DNA from: Tissierellia bacterium
GTDB taxonomy: Bacteria; Bacillota; Clostridia; Tissierellales; Tepidimicrobiaceae
Length of the DNA: 57,007 bases
Assembly (NCBI GenBank): GCA_012735405.1
Contig: JAAYHM010000043.1
Coordinates: 1 to 57,007, forward strand
Direction of reading: 5' to 3'
The position numbers and the translations under genes were made by a program. Below, in pieces: positions 1 to 10,102 of this stretch. Under the pieces are notes generated by a model. That model was not told the origin of the DNA and did not search any database. It worked only from the letters and a program-made list of their open reading frames with translations. Within the stretch, counting starts at the first letter, position 1. Every line of letters begins with the position of its first letter.

Positions 1-293
1 GCTGCTCCTGTGATCATGTTCTTTACATAGTCAGCGTGACCTGGGCAGTCTACGTGTGCATAGTGACGGTTTGCTGTTTCATACTCTACGTGGGATGTGG
101 AGATTGTTATTCCTCTTTCTCTTTCTTCTGGAGCCTTATCTATATTTTCATAATCTATGAATTGACCTGTGCCAAATCTCTTGTTTAATACTAATGTTAT
201 AGCAGCAGTTAAGGTGGTTTTACCGTGGTCTACGTGACCTATTGTTCCTATATTTACGTGAGGTTTGGTTCTTTCAAATCTTTCTTTTGCCAT
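1..293 (-). CDS. tuf: Elongation factor Tu, N-terminal part (cut by window edge)
   Basis: GTPase that delivers aminoacyl-tRNA to the ribosome. About 97 N-terminal residues are visible; the rest lies beyond base 1. The start is the ATG at 293-291, preceded by an AGGAGG site. The P-loop GHVDHGKT is at residues 19-26, the switch I motif RGITI at 60-64 and DCPGH at 82-86, all standard for EF-Tu. It follows tRNA-Thr closely and shares the promoter upstream of that tRNA, so tRNA and tuf are probably co-transcribed, as is common downstream of sigH in clostridia. Only the truncation by the window is unusual. Confidence 0.98.
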   Translation of the reverse strand, partial: MAKERFERTKPHVNIGTIGHVDHGKTTLTAAITLVLNKRFGTGQFIDYENIDKAPEERERGITISTSHVEYETANRHYAHVDCPGHADYVKNMITGA

Positions 294-362
294 CTTTATT
301 CCTCCTTACTAGTAAATTTAAATTTCCTCTAGGAAACTCTCCCGGGTGTTTCTTAATAAGTA

Positions 363-438
363 TGGAGCCCATGACCGGATTTGAACCGGTGACCTCTTGC
401 TTACCATGCAAGTGCTCTACCTCCTGAGCTACATGGGC
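363..438 (-). tRNA. tRNA-Thr (anticodon GGT)
   Basis: The reverse complement folds as a full cloverleaf: a 7-bp acceptor stem GCCCATG/CATGGGC, an anticodon stem CTTGC/GCAAG with loop ATGGTAA, and a T arm with GTTCAAATC. The anticodon GGT reads ACC. The 3' CCA is encoded at 365-363. It lies between sigH and tuf. Confidence 0.97.
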
Positions 439-456
439 ATCAAATCACTAAAGTTA

Positions 457-485
457 ATTTTACTACCTAGTGATATTATTGTCAA
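457..485 (-). promoter_or_regulatory. Sigma-A promoter for tRNA-Thr-tuf
   Basis: On the minus strand TTGACA (485-480), a 17-bp spacer and TAAAAT (462-457). Transcription would start near 450, about 12 bases before the tRNA. The -35 box is perfect and the -10 box has one mismatch. Confidence 0.8.
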
Positions 486-494
486 TAGTCAATT

Positions 495-1145
495 TTAAGA
501 TTCCTTAAGTTGTAAATATCTTTCCAGTTTTCTCTTTACCCTCTGCAGGGCGTTGTCAATGCTCTTTTCATGCCTATGTAATTCTTTGGCAATTTCCTGG
601 TATGATTTGCCATCAAGATAAGCCATGAGGACCTTCCACTCCAGGTCACTTAAAAGCTCAAAAATTTTATTTTCCATTGAACATAATTCTTCACTGTTTA
701 TCACCAACTCTTCAGGGTCGGCTATTTTAGCTTGTGATATTACATCCAAAAGGGTCCTGTCGCAATCTTCATCATATATTGGTTTATTTAAGGATATATA
801 AGAGTTCAATGGAATATGTTTTTGCCTAGTTGCAGTTTTAATTGCTGTTATTATCTGTCTTGTAATACAAAGTTCCGCAAAGGCCTTAAAAGAAGATAGC
901 TTGTCCCTATTGTAGTCACGAGCAGCCTTAAATAGGCCTATCATTCCTTCTTGGATTATATCTTCCTTGTCAGCACCAATTAAGAAATAGGTTCTAGCTT
1001 TGCCCTTTACAAAATTCTTATACTTTGATATTAAATACTCCATTGCATGGGGATTACCTGTTTTAGCCTCTTCTACAATATCTTCATCATCCATGCCATC
1101 ATAAATACTTGTATCAAGATTACTACTATATGACCCTATTGCCAC
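495..1145 (-). CDS. sigH: Sporulation sigma factor SigH
   Basis: Sigma-70 family factor, about 216 aa, the length expected for SigH (Spo0H), which controls early stationary-phase and sporulation genes. Region 2 shows DKEDIIQEGMIGLFKAARDY, and the C-terminal region 4 helix-turn-helix reads LDGKSYQEIAKELHRHEKS. The open frame runs up to a TTG at 1160, but a GGAGGG site ends just before 1152. The GTG at 1145, followed by AIGSYSSN, sits 7 bases after it and is taken as the start. Its position between yacP/rlmB and tuf is the conserved clostridial order and supports SigH over another sigma factor. Confidence 0.94.
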   Translation of the reverse strand: MAIGSYSSNLDTSIYDGMDDEDIVEEAKTGNPHAMEYLISKYKNFVKGKARTYFLIGADKEDIIQEGMIGLFKAARDYNRDKLSSFKAFAELCITRQIITAIKTATRQKHIPLNSYISLNKPIYDEDCDRTLLDVISQAKIADPEELVINSEELCSMENKIFELLSDLEWKVLMAYLDGKSYQEIAKELHRHEKSIDNALQRVKRKLERYLQLKES

Positions 1146-1191
1146 CAAACATCCCTCCAAGTATGTTTGAAATACCCCTGTAATTAACTAA

Positions 1192-1220
1192 ATTATAATT
1201 AAATAAAAGTAAATAGTCAA
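1192..1220 (-). promoter_or_regulatory. Sigma-A promoter for sigH
   Basis: TTGACT (1220-1215), a 17-bp spacer and TATAAT (1197-1192) on the minus strand, directly after the yacP stop codon. This gives sigH its own transcript besides read-through from yacP. Confidence 0.75.
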
Positions 1221-1221
1221 G

Positions 1222-1755
1222 TTATAAGTTGTTTTTTCTCCATTTACTGAGTTTTTTTAGGTTCTCTTCATCAAGACCTCCTATAACTAAATCATTTTTC
1301 ATTTTTTCTGCCTCTTTTTTTATTCTAAGTAGCCTTTTTTGGTCTTCTATTTCAGTCTTAAGCTCCCTTGCTGAAATTCTTGTCCCCCCACGACCCAGTA
1401 CTATCTGCTGCTCCATCCAATCTGATGTGGCAACTCTAACAGATTTAACCCTTCCAATACTATCTAAAACCTTTTCAATATACTGGTCTGCTGTCTCATT
1501 TTCTTTAGTATATACTACATCAACACCCTTAATATTTTCACATTTTCCACTATTGGATTTTACCATATGGGCATCAAAGACTATAATAACCTTTATACCT
1601 GAATAATATTGATATTCTGCCATTATCTCAATTAATTCTTCCCTTGCTACCTCTAGGCTTAGACTGCTTAATTCCCGGAGATTGTCCCAGGAATTAATAA
1701 TATTGTAACCATCTACAAAAAGATATTCATTGTATTTTTTAGCTTTCTTTTTCAT
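1222..1755 (-). CDS. rae1: NYN-domain ribosome-dependent endoribonuclease Rae1/YacP
   Basis: A 177-aa NYN (PIN-like) nuclease of the YacP family. The Bacillus member Rae1 cuts certain mRNAs in the ribosomal A site. Acidic active-site positions appear as FVDGYNII near residue 15, VFDAH near 60 and ENETADQYIE near 90. The C-terminal third is lysine-rich and helical. Its start overlaps the rlmB stop by 17 bases, so the two are translationally linked. It keeps the usual place between rlmB and sigH. The family is clear; the exact mRNA targets are unknown. Confidence 0.9.
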   Translation of the reverse strand: MKKKAKKYNEYLFVDGYNIINSWDNLRELSSLSLEVAREELIEIMAEYQYYSGIKVIIVFDAHMVKSNSGKCENIKGVDVVYTKENETADQYIEKVLDSIGRVKSVRVATSDWMEQQIVLGRGGTRISARELKTEIEDQKRLLRIKKEAEKMKNDLVIGGLDEENLKKLSKWRKNNL

Positions 1756-2476
1756 ATTTCTGCCTTACCACTTCATACATTAAAATTGAGGCAGCATTAG
1801 AAGCATTTAGGGAAGAAATTTTTCCTACCATTGGTATATTTAAAAGAAAATCACATTTTTCCTTTACAAGTCTTGATATGCCCTTGCCTTCACTTCCAAT
1901 AACTAGGGCAACAGCTCCTGTCAGGTCCACTTCAAAATATTTGTCCTTTCCTTCCATATGGGCACCATATATCCATAAACCTTTTTCCTTTAATTCATCA
2001 ATAGTATTAGACAAGTTGTTTACCTTTGCTATCAGCATATGTTCTACTGCTCCTGCAGAACTTTTATAGACTGTTTCTGTAACATGGGCAGACCTTCTCT
2101 TTGGTATTATAATACCGTGAACCCCACTACATTCTGCAGTTCTGATTATAGAGCCTAAATTATAAGGGTCTTCAATTCCATCTAATATTAATAGGAAGGG
2201 GGGCTCCTGTAACTTTTTCGCCTTGTTTAAAATTTCATCCATAGAACTATACCTGTATGGTGATATCAAGGCAGCAACACCTTGATGGTTACCCCCCTGG
2301 GAAACTTGATCCAGCTTCTTTTTATCCACATATTGGACTACTATATTCATATCCTTAGCCAGGGCTACTATCTTATTTATGGAACCTTTTAATTGCCCCT
2401 TTGCAACTAATATCTTTTCTATTTCCTTATCTGTTTTTAGTATTTCTAATACTGGATTTCTTCCTATAACGTACAC
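1739..2476 (-). CDS. rlmB: 23S rRNA (guanosine-2'-O)-methyltransferase RlmB
   Basis: SPOUT-family methyltransferase, 245 aa, for ribose methylation of a peptidyl-transferase-loop guanosine. An N-terminal L30e-like substrate-binding domain (YVIGRNPVLEIL) is followed by the trefoil-knot SPOUT motifs: NLGSIIRTAE around residue 105, VIGSEGKGIS near 195, and a closing motif containing SSLNASNAASI near 222. The start is GTG at 2476 behind AAAGG. Gene order thyX-rlmB-yacP-sigH is conserved. TrmH-like tRNA methylation is the main alternative. Confidence 0.92.
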   Translation of the reverse strand: MYVIGRNPVLEILKTDKEIEKILVAKGQLKGSINKIVALAKDMNIVVQYVDKKKLDQVSQGGNHQGVAALISPYRYSSMDEILNKAKKLQEPPFLLILDGIEDPYNLGSIIRTAECSGVHGIIIPKRRSAHVTETVYKSSAGAVEHMLIAKVNNLSNTIDELKEKGLWIYGAHMEGKDKYFEVDLTGAVALVIGSEGKGISRLVKEKCDFLLNIPMVGKISSLNASNAASILMYEVVRQKYEKES

Positions 2477-2502
2477 CTTTCATACCCCATTTCAATTTAC
2501 TT

Positions 2503-3261
2503 TTATAGATTCTTAAATTTTTCCCTTACTTCAGTTATTTTGCCGCAGGTCATGCTACCTTCCGGGCAGGGGCCAGATATGCAACTAGGCCCAGCTTTTT
2601 TGAATAAGGTAGGATATACACCTTTAACTAATCTTAACATTTCTGTAGCCAGAGCTCTAATTTCCCATTGAGCCCTCAAACAGCATCTAACATTGAAAAA
2701 GTGGAAAAGACTTCTTGCATTCATTGTAACTACAATCTTGGTTTCACAGGCATTAGGAAATACATACCTGGCATCCTCTATAGCTTCCTTTTCTGCCTTA
2801 AGTTTTGCTTCCTTCTCTGTAAGCCCCTCTTCAATCATCCTTCTATAGTTCTCATTAAATAGAATCTCAGTTAATCTATTATAATATTCCTGGTCCTTTT
2901 CCATAGCCTCTACAAATATTTTTTTGGCTTCTTCATTTTCTTCAATGGAAGGGGGAATTATATAGTCAAATTGTTCCAGTCTGACATAGCGTTGGGACTG
3001 TTGGGAATAACTTGCAATCCTATGTCTTACAAGCTGATGGGTTAAGCTCCTAGATACCCCCTCTATTCCAAAGGTAAAGCTTATATGTTCAATTGGGGAT
3101 TCATGGCCCAGATTCATTAACATATTCAAAAATCTACTTGTACTTTCTTCATCTAAATTTTCTTCAATGTCGGAAATGCCCACAGATGAATAACAAAGCT
3201 TAGCAGCAGAAGCTATTAATTTCTCGCCATCTGGTGTATATCTTAACAATTCTACTTTCAT
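2503..3261 (-). CDS. thyX: FAD-dependent thymidylate synthase ThyX
   Basis: Flavin-dependent enzyme making dTMP from dUMP with methylene-tetrahydrofolate and NADPH. The ThyX signature RHRxxSxxxxSxR is present as [13 protein letters not shown], and [13 protein letters not shown] supplies the C-terminal substrate-site residues. The open frame extends to 3297, but GGGGGA sits just before the ATG at 3261. Starting there gives 252 aa ([12 protein letters not shown]) and removes the overlap with cysS. The distal tail has several cysteines ([15 protein letters not shown]). No mrnC gene separates it from cysS, unlike in many relatives. Confidence 0.95.
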   Translation of the reverse strand: MKVELLRYTPDGEKLIASAAKLCYSSVGISDIEENLDEESTSRFLNMLMNLGHESPIEHISFTFGIEGVSRSLTHQLVRHRIASYSQQSQRYVRLEQFDYIIPPSIEENEEAKKIFVEAMEKDQEYYNRLTEILFNENYRRMIEEGLTEKEAKLKAEKEAIEDARYVFPNACETKIVVTMNARSLFHFFNVRCCLRAQWEIRALATEMLRLVKGVYPTLFKKAGPSCISGPCPEGSMTCGKITEVREKFKNL

Positions 3262-3281
3262 AGTGTCCCCCTTATATAGAT

Positions 3282-4679
3282 TTAGATTCTTCTCCATTTA
3301 ACTCCACTTGGTGTATCCTCTAGTATTATACCTTTTTCCCTTAATTGGTCCCTAATCCTATCTGCTAATTCATAGTTCTTTTCCTTTCTGGCAGCATTTC
3401 TCTTTTCAATTAATTCAAGTATTTCATCTTCCAATATTTCTTTGTCCTTAGATAGGATTCCCAATATATTAGACAATTTCATTAATACATCATAAGTATA
3501 TTTTATCACAGTCTTTGGAGTTTTTTCATTAAAATTAGAGTTGGAATATTTAACAATTTCAAATAGGCTTGCTAGGGCATCTGCTGTATTTAAATCGTCC
3601 TCCATGCTGGCTATGAAGCTTTCTTCATATTTGTCAATTTCCTTCATCATTTCTTTCTCTTCATCATTTAATTCTCTTTCTTCCGCCTTTGACAGAAGAT
3701 ACTCCAAGTTATTTTTCCCGTTGTATAATCTTTCCAGAGCCCTCTTAGATTGTTCCACCAGGTCCCTAGAAAAATTAACAGGATTTCTATAGTGGGCTGA
3801 CAGTATAAAAAATCTTAATACTTCCAAATCATACTCCTTGCTTATTTCTCTGACTGTAAAGAAGTTCTTTTCTGATTTGGACATCTTTTTATCATCTACA
3901 TTTATCATGGCATTATGAAGCCAGTAGTTTGCAAAGGGCTTTTCAGTTAATGTTTCAGATTGGGCTATTTCATTTTCATGATGTGGAAATTGTAAATCTT
4001 CTCCCCCTGCATGAATATCTATAGTATCTCCTAATAATTCCTTTGCCATCACTGAGCATTCAATATGCCAGCCTGGTCTTCCCTCACCCCAAGGGCTATT
4101 CCAAGCAGGTTCCCCTTCCTTTTTCTTTTTCCATAAAGCAAAATCCATCGGGTTTTTCTTCTCTTCACTTACATCTACTCTGGCTCCACTTTTTAGCTCT
4201 TCAATATTTTTCTTGGACAGCTTTCCATAGTCTTTAGCTCTGGTTATATCAAAATAGACATTACCATCAACAACATAAGCAGCACCTTTTTCAATTAAGC
4301 CTTCAATAAATTTAATTATCATATTAATATATTCTGTAGCCCTAGGATGTAAAGTATCTTCTTCATATAGGCCCAATCCTTCAGCATCCTTTATAAACTC
4401 ATCTATATATCTTTCTGCAATGTCCCTTACAGTTGTCCCCTCTTCATTGGCCTTATTTATTAGCTTATCATCAATGTCAGTAAAGTTTACTACATACTTT
4501 ACATCATAACCCTTATAGATGAAATATCTTCTTAAGGTATCGAATACTACCAAAGGCCTGGCATTGCCTACATGGATATAATTATATACTGTTGGACCGC
4601 AAACATACATGGTCACCAGTCCATCCTTTATTGGCTTAAACTCTTCTTTTTTTCTTGTAAGAGTATTATACAGCTTCAT
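3282..4679 (-). CDS. cysS: Cysteinyl-tRNA synthetase
   Basis: Class I synthetase of 465 aa that charges tRNA-Cys in the cytoplasm. The HIGH-type motif is in [14 protein letters not shown] near residue 35 and KMSKSEKN near 270. Zinc-site residues include Cys28 (YVCGPTVY), Cys in WHIECS and His in HHENE. The ATG at 4679 has AAGGAGG ahead of it. A Cys-type T-box leader lies upstream, so expression should rise when uncharged tRNA-Cys accumulates. thyX follows. Confidence 0.97.
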   Translation of the reverse strand: MKLYNTLTRKKEEFKPIKDGLVTMYVCGPTVYNYIHVGNARPLVVFDTLRRYFIYKGYDVKYVVNFTDIDDKLINKANEEGTTVRDIAERYIDEFIKDAEGLGLYEEDTLHPRATEYINMIIKFIEGLIEKGAAYVVDGNVYFDITRAKDYGKLSKKNIEELKSGARVDVSEEKKNPMDFALWKKKKEGEPAWNSPWGEGRPGWHIECSVMAKELLGDTIDIHAGGEDLQFPHHENEIAQSETLTEKPFANYWLHNAMINVDDKKMSKSEKNFFTVREISKEYDLEVLRFFILSAHYRNPVNFSRDLVEQSKRALERLYNGKNNLEYLLSKAEERELNDEEKEMMKEIDKYEESFIASMEDDLNTADALASLFEIVKYSNSNFNEKTPKTVIKYTYDVLMKLSNILGILSKDKEILEDEILELIEKRNAARKEKNYELADRIRDQLREKGIILEDTPSGVKWRRI

Positions 4680-4778
4680 ATTTTAACCTCCTTACTTTTA
4701 TTTACAAATAAGACAAGGAATGATTCTCTTGTCTTATTTGACTGTTAAATCCTTTTAGTTCATATTGGTAAAGATTTT

Positions 4779-5002
4779 AAAAAAACCGCCTCTAATTAAA
4801 GAGACGGCAAAACCGCGGTTCCACTCTTTTTGGAATAACCCACTTTATTACGTATAACGCCGTAACCCGTATTGCTCTACTTTTTTCAAGCAATAAGTTC
4901 AAAGGTGCACTTCAACTATAATCTAATCTTAAAGTTCCTTTCAGCCCATGGGAACTTCTCTCTGTAAGCAGATTATAGTCTACTTTCCTTGTCTTCACTT
5001 TT
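4779..5002 (-). promoter_or_regulatory. T-box leader of cysS (Cys specifier TGC)
   Basis: This fills the 334-base gap between gltX and cysS. The T-box core (AGAGTGGAACCGCGG type) is at 4826-4809, followed by a terminator with arms GCCGTCTCT/AGAGGCGGT and a run of Ts at 4808-4779. Stem I is formed by ACTATAATCT and its exact complement AGATTATAGT, flanked by AGTA on the 5' side and GAA on the 3' side. The specifier after GAA-G reads TGC, a cysteine codon, matching the gene. I see no clear promoter, so it may be read from the gltX transcript. Confidence 0.93.
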
Positions 5003-5013
5003 ATATATTCATT

Positions 5014-6498
5014 TTAAGCTAAGTAATTTTTTTCTATATATTCTATTCTATTAAGTATGTTTTGTTTACCTAATAAATATATTATACTCACAAGCTCTGG
5101 TCCATGGACCTTGCCGCTTAAAGCAACCCTGGTTGGCATAAATAGCTTTTTGCCTTTTATACCAGTAGCTTTTTGTATTTTTTTCATTACAGTCTTTGAA
5201 AATTCCTGGTCTATTTCATCTACACTTTCTACTTCTGCTTTAAATGCCTTTAGTACTGTCTCTGTTTCTTCCCATTTTAATACATCCAGGGCATCTTCAT
5301 CCTCTACTTCTATAGTATCCCTGAAGAATATATCAACAGCATCTACTATTTCTGATACATTAGATAATCCTTCCCTTACAGTTTCTACTAGAATCTTTAG
5401 CCATTCATATTTTTCTTCCGCAAACTTATCATCTATATATCCTGCTTCCTTTAAGAAGGGGATGGCAATTTTTGTAAGCTTATCTAAGTCATAACTCCTT
5501 ATATAATGTCCATTTACCCAGTCTAACTTTTCTTTATCAAAAATTCCTCCAGTTTTTGATACCCTTTCAAAGGAAAACTCTTCAATTAACTCCTCCATAG
5601 TAAGTATTTCCTTATTGCTTTCAGGAGCCCATCCTACCAGGGCTAAATAGTTTACCAAGCCTTCTGGCAAATATCCCTTCTTTCTAAAATCCTCAACTGA
5701 AACATCTCCATGGCGCTTGCTTAGCTTCTTTCTATCCTTATTTAATACTGTAGGGAGATGTACATAAGTTGGCTTTTCCCATCCAAAGGCTTCGTATAAA
5801 TATACATGCTTTGGAGTAGATGGCAGCCATTCTTCCCCTCTTACAATATGGGTTACACCCATTAAATGGTCATCCACTACCACAGCCATGTGATAAGTTG
5901 GGAAGCCGTCTGATTTTAATAGTACCTGATCATCTAAGTCCTCTGTATTTATTGTAATTTCTCCTCTTACTAAATCTGTAAATGTAATATCCTTATTTGC
6001 TGGTAATTTAAGCCTTACTACATATTCTTCACCATTAGCAATTTTTTCCCTTGCTTCTTCTATGCTTAAACTTCTACACAAACCATCGTATCTGGGTATA
6101 AGGCCCTTTATTTTTTGTTCTTGCCTTACCTTGTCTAATCTTTCCTTGGTACAGAAACAATAATAGGCATATCCCTTTTCAATTAATTCATCTACATATT
6201 TCCTGTATATCTCCAATCTTTCCGACTGAATATATGGTCCATATTCTCCTCTTTGGACAATCTTTCCGTTTTCAATAAAAACACCCTCGTCATATTTAAT
6301 ACCAGCCCAGTGTAATGAATCTATTAAATTTTCAATAGCCCCTTCTACATATCTTGTTCTATCTGTATCTTCAATTCTCAATATAAACTTTCCATTATGG
6401 CGCTTTGCAAACAGGTAATTATATAAAGCAGTTCTAAGTCCGCCAATGTGCAAATAGCCTGTAGGGCTTGGTGCAAATCGTACTCTAACTTCTTGCAA
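5014..6498 (-). CDS. gltX: Glutamyl-tRNA synthetase
   Basis: Class I synthetase, 494 aa, with an N-terminal catalytic domain ([20 protein letters not shown], residues about 8-27), a CFC pair near residue 118, the KLSKRHG motif near residue 255 and a helical anticodon-binding C-terminus. The start is TTG behind a strong AAAGGAGG. It lies upstream of cysS as in many Firmicutes. Whether it also charges tRNA-Gln (non-discriminating) cannot be told from this window. Confidence 0.96.
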   Translation of the reverse strand: MQEVRVRFAPSPTGYLHIGGLRTALYNYLFAKRHNGKFILRIEDTDRTRYVEGAIENLIDSLHWAGIKYDEGVFIENGKIVQRGEYGPYIQSERLEIYRKYVDELIEKGYAYYCFCTKERLDKVRQEQKIKGLIPRYDGLCRSLSIEEAREKIANGEEYVVRLKLPANKDITFTDLVRGEITINTEDLDDQVLLKSDGFPTYHMAVVVDDHLMGVTHIVRGEEWLPSTPKHVYLYEAFGWEKPTYVHLPTVLNKDRKKLSKRHGDVSVEDFRKKGYLPEGLVNYLALVGWAPESNKEILTMEELIEEFSFERVSKTGGIFDKEKLDWVNGHYIRSYDLDKLTKIAIPFLKEAGYIDDKFAEEKYEWLKILVETVREGLSNVSEIVDAVDIFFRDTIEVEDEDALDVLKWEETETVLKAFKAEVESVDEIDQEFSKTVMKKIQKATGIKGKKLFMPTRVALSGKVHGPELVSIIYLLGKQNILNRIEYIEKNYLA

Positions 6499-6571
6499 AT
6501 ACTTTTCCTCCTTTCAACGCTATTACTCTAATATTATATACGAACATTTTTTCCCTGTAAATGTTTATAGA

Positions 6572-7423
6572 TTACCCAAATATTCTTTTTATAAAATTAA
6601 TTATTGCCTCCAGTATTCTTTGTAATAAAGATTTTACTTCAATATTTTGGTTTAATATTTCATCAATTTTCCCTTGAATATCCTTAAGCTGTTCTTTTAT
6701 TTGGTCTATATCCAAATCAAGCTTGGATATATTCTGCATAAGGGAAATTAGCTCCTGTACTTGCTCATCAGTAAGCTCTATGGATAGATTGTTAGCTACT
6801 TCTTTAATAACCTTTTCTATGGAATCCCTATCCTTTATATTGTTATTAATAATATAAATCTTTATATTTCTTATAAGCTCCTGGGCCTTTTCCTTTCCTA
6901 TTTCTTCCCCTAATTTAGCAGTTTTGGCTATTTCTTCACTGGCAATCTTTTTCTCCTCTTCAGTAATATCTTCTCCTGTAACATTTTCAAAGGCCTTTAT
7001 GATTCCAGTTAAAGCTGCTGTTCCTGAGGCATTTTTAGGGCTTGCAACTATAATCTTTGCATCCTCAACTCCTGCAGTTATAAGAGCATCCTTATACATG
7101 TCCTCTGTAGCATAGAATATATTATAGGTCTCCACCGACAGACCGGACCCTTTTGGAAGCCTTTCTACATATACTGATGAAATGGCATTATAGCCTATAT
7201 ACCTTTCGTCTAGATAGTCTCCAAAATACTTCCATTCTTCTTCATTGGTGACCTCTATGATCCTAACTTCTCCTTCTTTCACACCAAATAGGTTTAATAT
7301 CTGCTGTCTTTCCTCTGGAGTTAAATCCTGTCCAAGGGTAACTATCCTATCATCTTCATTGGCATATGCAATAGATGAGAAAGAAAGCATTAAAACTATT
7401 AACAAGGATAATATTCTCCTCAT
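6572..7423 (-). CDS. Secreted DUF1002 protein (YpuA-like)
   Basis: A 283-aa exported protein of unknown function. An N-terminal signal peptide (MRRILSLLIVLMLSFSSIAYA) is followed by the DUF1002 pattern TLGQDLTPEERQQIL with FGVKE. A middle alpha/beta part follows, then helical, charged repeats to the C-terminus. It is probably translocated and stays outside the membrane. It sits alone between proS and gltX with its own AGGAGGG site. DUF1002 proteins are common in Firmicutes and none has a firm role, so no function is assigned. Confidence 0.82.
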   Translation of the reverse strand: MRRILSLLIVLMLSFSSIAYANEDDRIVTLGQDLTPEERQQILNLFGVKEGEVRIIEVTNEEEWKYFGDYLDERYIGYNAISSVYVERLPKGSGLSVETYNIFYATEDMYKDALITAGVEDAKIIVASPKNASGTAALTGIIKAFENVTGEDITEEEKKIASEEIAKTAKLGEEIGKEKAQELIRNIKIYIINNNIKDRDSIEKVIKEVANNLSIELTDEQVQELISLMQNISKLDLDIDQIKEQLKDIQGKIDEILNQNIEVKSLLQRILEAIINFIKRIFG

Positions 7424-7551
7424 TCTTTACCCTCCTATTAAGATAATTATTAATATAATACCCTATTAATTTTCTTATTACAAGTCAAATCCATTATGTC
7501 CTTTTCCTGGAATCCTTCATCCATATAGTATAATTATACCACCTGAGAAAA

Positions 7552-7580
7552 AAATAGGCTGTGAATTTCACAGCCTATAT
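7552..7580 (-). terminator. Terminator of proS
   Basis: An inverted repeat with arms AATAGGCTGTGAA/TTCACAGCCTAT, followed on the minus strand by a T run (7553-7547). It overlaps the proS stop codon. Confidence 0.85.
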
Positions 7581-9296
7581 TTTAATTCCTTCCTTATCAA
7601 ATTCTGCCTTTATCCTTTCCAAAACCTCATCTACTGCTATTTCTTCTTTTGCATTGTCCTTTCTTAGGGAGTATTCAACTATATTTTCTCCTGCTTTTTT
7701 ACCTACTGTTATTCTTATTGGAATTCCTATTAAATCTCTGTCATTAAATTTGACTCCTGCCCTTTCCTTTCTATCATCAAGGAGAACCTCTATACCTGCA
7801 TCCTTTAACTTACCATATATTTTTTCACCTAATTGGATTTGTTCCTCATTTTTTGAGTTTACAACTGTAATTATTACATGGTATGGTGCTACTGCTAAAG
7901 GCCATATAATTCCATGTTCATCATGATGCTGTTCAACTATTGCAGCTACAGACCTGGACACTCCAACACCATAGGAACCCATTATAAAGGGCTTTTCCTT
8001 TCCATTTTCATCAAGGAATTTAGCATTTAGGGATTCACTGTATTTTGTACCAAGCTGGAATATGTTTCCTACTTCTATTCCCCTGTCCATCTTTAGAGAC
8101 TTACCACACTTAGGGCAAATATCCCCTTCCTCAACCAATAATAAGTCTTCAACTATTTCTCCTTCAAAGTCTCTGCCATAGTTAACATTTTTTATATGAT
8201 AATCTGTTTCGTTACCCCCTACTATTAGATTTTTCATCTTAGTAATTCGTGAATCCACTATGATTCTTACCCCATCCTTTAAACCTACAGGCCCAGTAAA
8301 GCCTTTCTTGGCACCTGAAATTTCCTCTATTACAGCTTCATCAGCCATGGCTAATTCATGTTCAGGAATCCTTAGATAGTTTAACAGTTTGGTTTCATTT
8401 AGCTCCCTGTCACCTGGAACTATGACTACAACCGGCTCTCCTGCTGCCACATATACCAGGGCCTTTCCAAATTTATTTTTTTCCATGCTGAAAAATTCTT
8501 CCAATCCTTCAATAGTAGTCACCCCTGGGGTGTAAACTTTTTCCATTTCCTTTTCCTCTTCATCAGACTCCACCCTGTATACTACCTTAGCTTTTTCATC
8601 TGTGGCAGCATAATCACAGTGATCACAATAAGCAATTACCCCTTCGCCAGTTTCCGCTAAAGCCACAAATTCATGGGAATCGCTTCCCCCCATGGCTCCT
8701 GAATCTCCTTCTACTACCCTAAAATCTAGTTTCAATCTGGTAAATATCTTTTCATAGGCTTCCCACATTTTTTTGTAGGATTCCTTCATGCCTTCCTCGT
8801 CCTTATCAAAGCTATAGGCATCCTTCATTATGAATTCTCTAGCCCTTATGACTCCAAATCTAGGCCTTTTTTCATCTCTATACTTTGTCTGTATCTGGTA
8901 AAGATATAAGGGCAATTGCTTATAGGAATTTACTTCATTTTTAATAAGATCAGTAAAATATTCCTCATGGGTTGGCCCAAGGCAAAACTCCCTTTCATTT
9001 CTATCCTTAAGCCTAAACATCTCTGGACCAAAATCACTCCATCTTCCTGACTCTTCCCATAGTTCCCTTGGTTGAATGGCTGACATTAAAAGTTCCTGGC
9101 AACCTATATTATCCATCTCTTCCCTAACAATATTTTCTATTTTCTTTATGACCCTATATCCCAAAGGTAGGTAAGAATACACCCCTGAGACTAGCTTCCT
9201 TATCATACCTGCTCTAAGCAATAGCTGATGGCTTGGTATCTCAGCTTCGGTAGGTACCTCTCTTAAGGTTGGCATATACATATTTGACATTCGCAT
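7575..9296 (-). CDS. proS: Prolyl-tRNA synthetase (bacterial, with editing domain)
   Basis: Class II synthetase, 573 aa, the length of the bacterial form that has the INS editing domain between motifs 2 and 3. Motif 2 contains [17 protein letters not shown] near residue 140 and motif 3 is in [13 protein letters not shown] near residue 440. The middle domain (about 230-390) is the editing insert that clears Ala-tRNA-Pro. A strong AAAGGAGG precedes the ATG. A Pro T-box and promoter lie upstream, making it an independently controlled unit with its own terminator. Confidence 0.97.
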   Translation of the reverse strand: MRMSNMYMPTLREVPTEAEIPSHQLLLRAGMIRKLVSGVYSYLPLGYRVIKKIENIVREEMDNIGCQELLMSAIQPRELWEESGRWSDFGPEMFRLKDRNEREFCLGPTHEEYFTDLIKNEVNSYKQLPLYLYQIQTKYRDEKRPRFGVIRAREFIMKDAYSFDKDEEGMKESYKKMWEAYEKIFTRLKLDFRVVEGDSGAMGGSDSHEFVALAETGEGVIAYCDHCDYAATDEKAKVVYRVESDEEEKEMEKVYTPGVTTIEGLEEFFSMEKNKFGKALVYVAAGEPVVVIVPGDRELNETKLLNYLRIPEHELAMADEAVIEEISGAKKGFTGPVGLKDGVRIIVDSRITKMKNLIVGGNETDYHIKNVNYGRDFEGEIVEDLLLVEEGDICPKCGKSLKMDRGIEVGNIFQLGTKYSESLNAKFLDENGKEKPFIMGSYGVGVSRSVAAIVEQHHDEHGIIWPLAVAPYHVIITVVNSKNEEQIQLGEKIYGKLKDAGIEVLLDDRKERAGVKFNDRDLIGIPIRITVGKKAGENIVEYSLRKDNAKEEIAVDEVLERIKAEFDKEGIKI

Positions 9297-9328
9297 GGCT
9301 ATTCCTCCTTTTTCAATTTTAATTTACT

Positions 9329-9572
9329 AAAAAAGCCTTTCATCTCCACCTAGAGACGAAAGGCATGCTTCCGCGGTACCACTCTAATAGACCTAAATAA
9401 ATTTAAGTCCCCTTAATATGTTAACGCAATTAGCGTTTAAGCCTACTCTTTTCAGCTTAAAGGCTCCAGGACGGGTTCAGTATTAAGGGGGCCGGAAATC
9501 TTCCACCAATTTGATTTCCTCTCTATAGGCCATTAATACCTACTATTTCCTATCACAGCCAAATATTTAATT
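9329..9572 (-). promoter_or_regulatory. T-box leader of proS (Pro specifier)
   Basis: This fills most of the 318-base gap before proS. The core AGAGTGGTACCGCGG-type sequence is at 9386-9368 and the terminator has arms GCCTTTCGTCTC/GAGATGAAAGGC, then TTTTTT. In Stem I, AGTA-GGTATTAA pairs with TTAATAC followed by TGAA. By the same register as the other two T-boxes here, the specifier after GAA-C is CCG. One base earlier would be CCC; both are proline codons. Confidence 0.92.
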
Positions 9573-9579
9573 TACAGAT

Positions 9580-9608
9580 ATAATACTAAAAGTAATATAA
9601 AGTGTCAA
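9580..9608 (-). promoter_or_regulatory. Sigma-A promoter for the proS T-box transcript
   Basis: TTGACA (9608-9603), a 17-bp spacer and TATTAT (9585-9580) on the minus strand, just downstream of the ispF coding region and at the head of the T-box. Confidence 0.78.
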
Positions 9609-9614
9609 TTATTT

Positions 9615-10091
9615 TTACTTCAAAGCCTTTAATATACATACGCTATATGATGCTATACCTTCTTCCTTACCTACAAATCCTAAATTTTCTGTAGTTGTAG
9701 CCTTTATGTTTATATTCGATGTATCCGTATTTAAAATATAAGCTATATTCTTTTTCATTTCTTCTATGTAAGGAGCCATCTTAGGCCTTTGGGCAACAAT
9801 AATTGAATCAATATTGCCTATTTCATATTTTTCCTTTTTCATAATATTATATACTCTTTCCAATAAAACAAGGCTTGAAATATCCTTATACTGCTCATCT
9901 GTATCCGGGAAATGCTTGCCAATATCCCCCGCTCCAAGGGCACCTAGTATGCTGTCCATAATTGCATGTATCAGCACATCTGCATCTGAATGGCCTAAAA
10001 GCCCTTTCTCAAAAGGGATATTTACTCCACCTATTATAAGTTTTCGTCCCTTAACCAGCTTATGAACATCATAACCAATTCCTATCTTCAT
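9615..10091 (-). CDS. ispF: 2-C-methyl-D-erythritol 2,4-cyclodiphosphate synthase
   Basis: A 158-aa enzyme of the non-mevalonate (MEP) isoprenoid pathway that cyclises CDP-methylerythritol 2-phosphate. The zinc-binding signature is clear: GYDVHKL (residues 6-12) and [16 protein letters not shown] (about 33-48), with [10 protein letters not shown] after it. It is 11 bases downstream of ispD, which makes the substrate two steps earlier, so the pair is one operon. Confidence 0.97.
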   Translation of the reverse strand: MKIGIGYDVHKLVKGRKLIIGGVNIPFEKGLLGHSDADVLIHAIMDSILGALGAGDIGKHFPDTDEQYKDISSLVLLERVYNIMKKEKYEIGNIDSIIVAQRPKMAPYIEEMKKNIAYILNTDTSNINIKATTTENLGFVGKEEGIASYSVCILKALK

Positions 10092-10102
10092 ATTTAATCA
10101 CC

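Noticed and set aside
242-427. Plus-strand open frame across tuf start and tRNA-Thr
   Set aside because: It runs over a clear tRNA and the tuf 5' region on the opposite strand and has no ribosome binding site.
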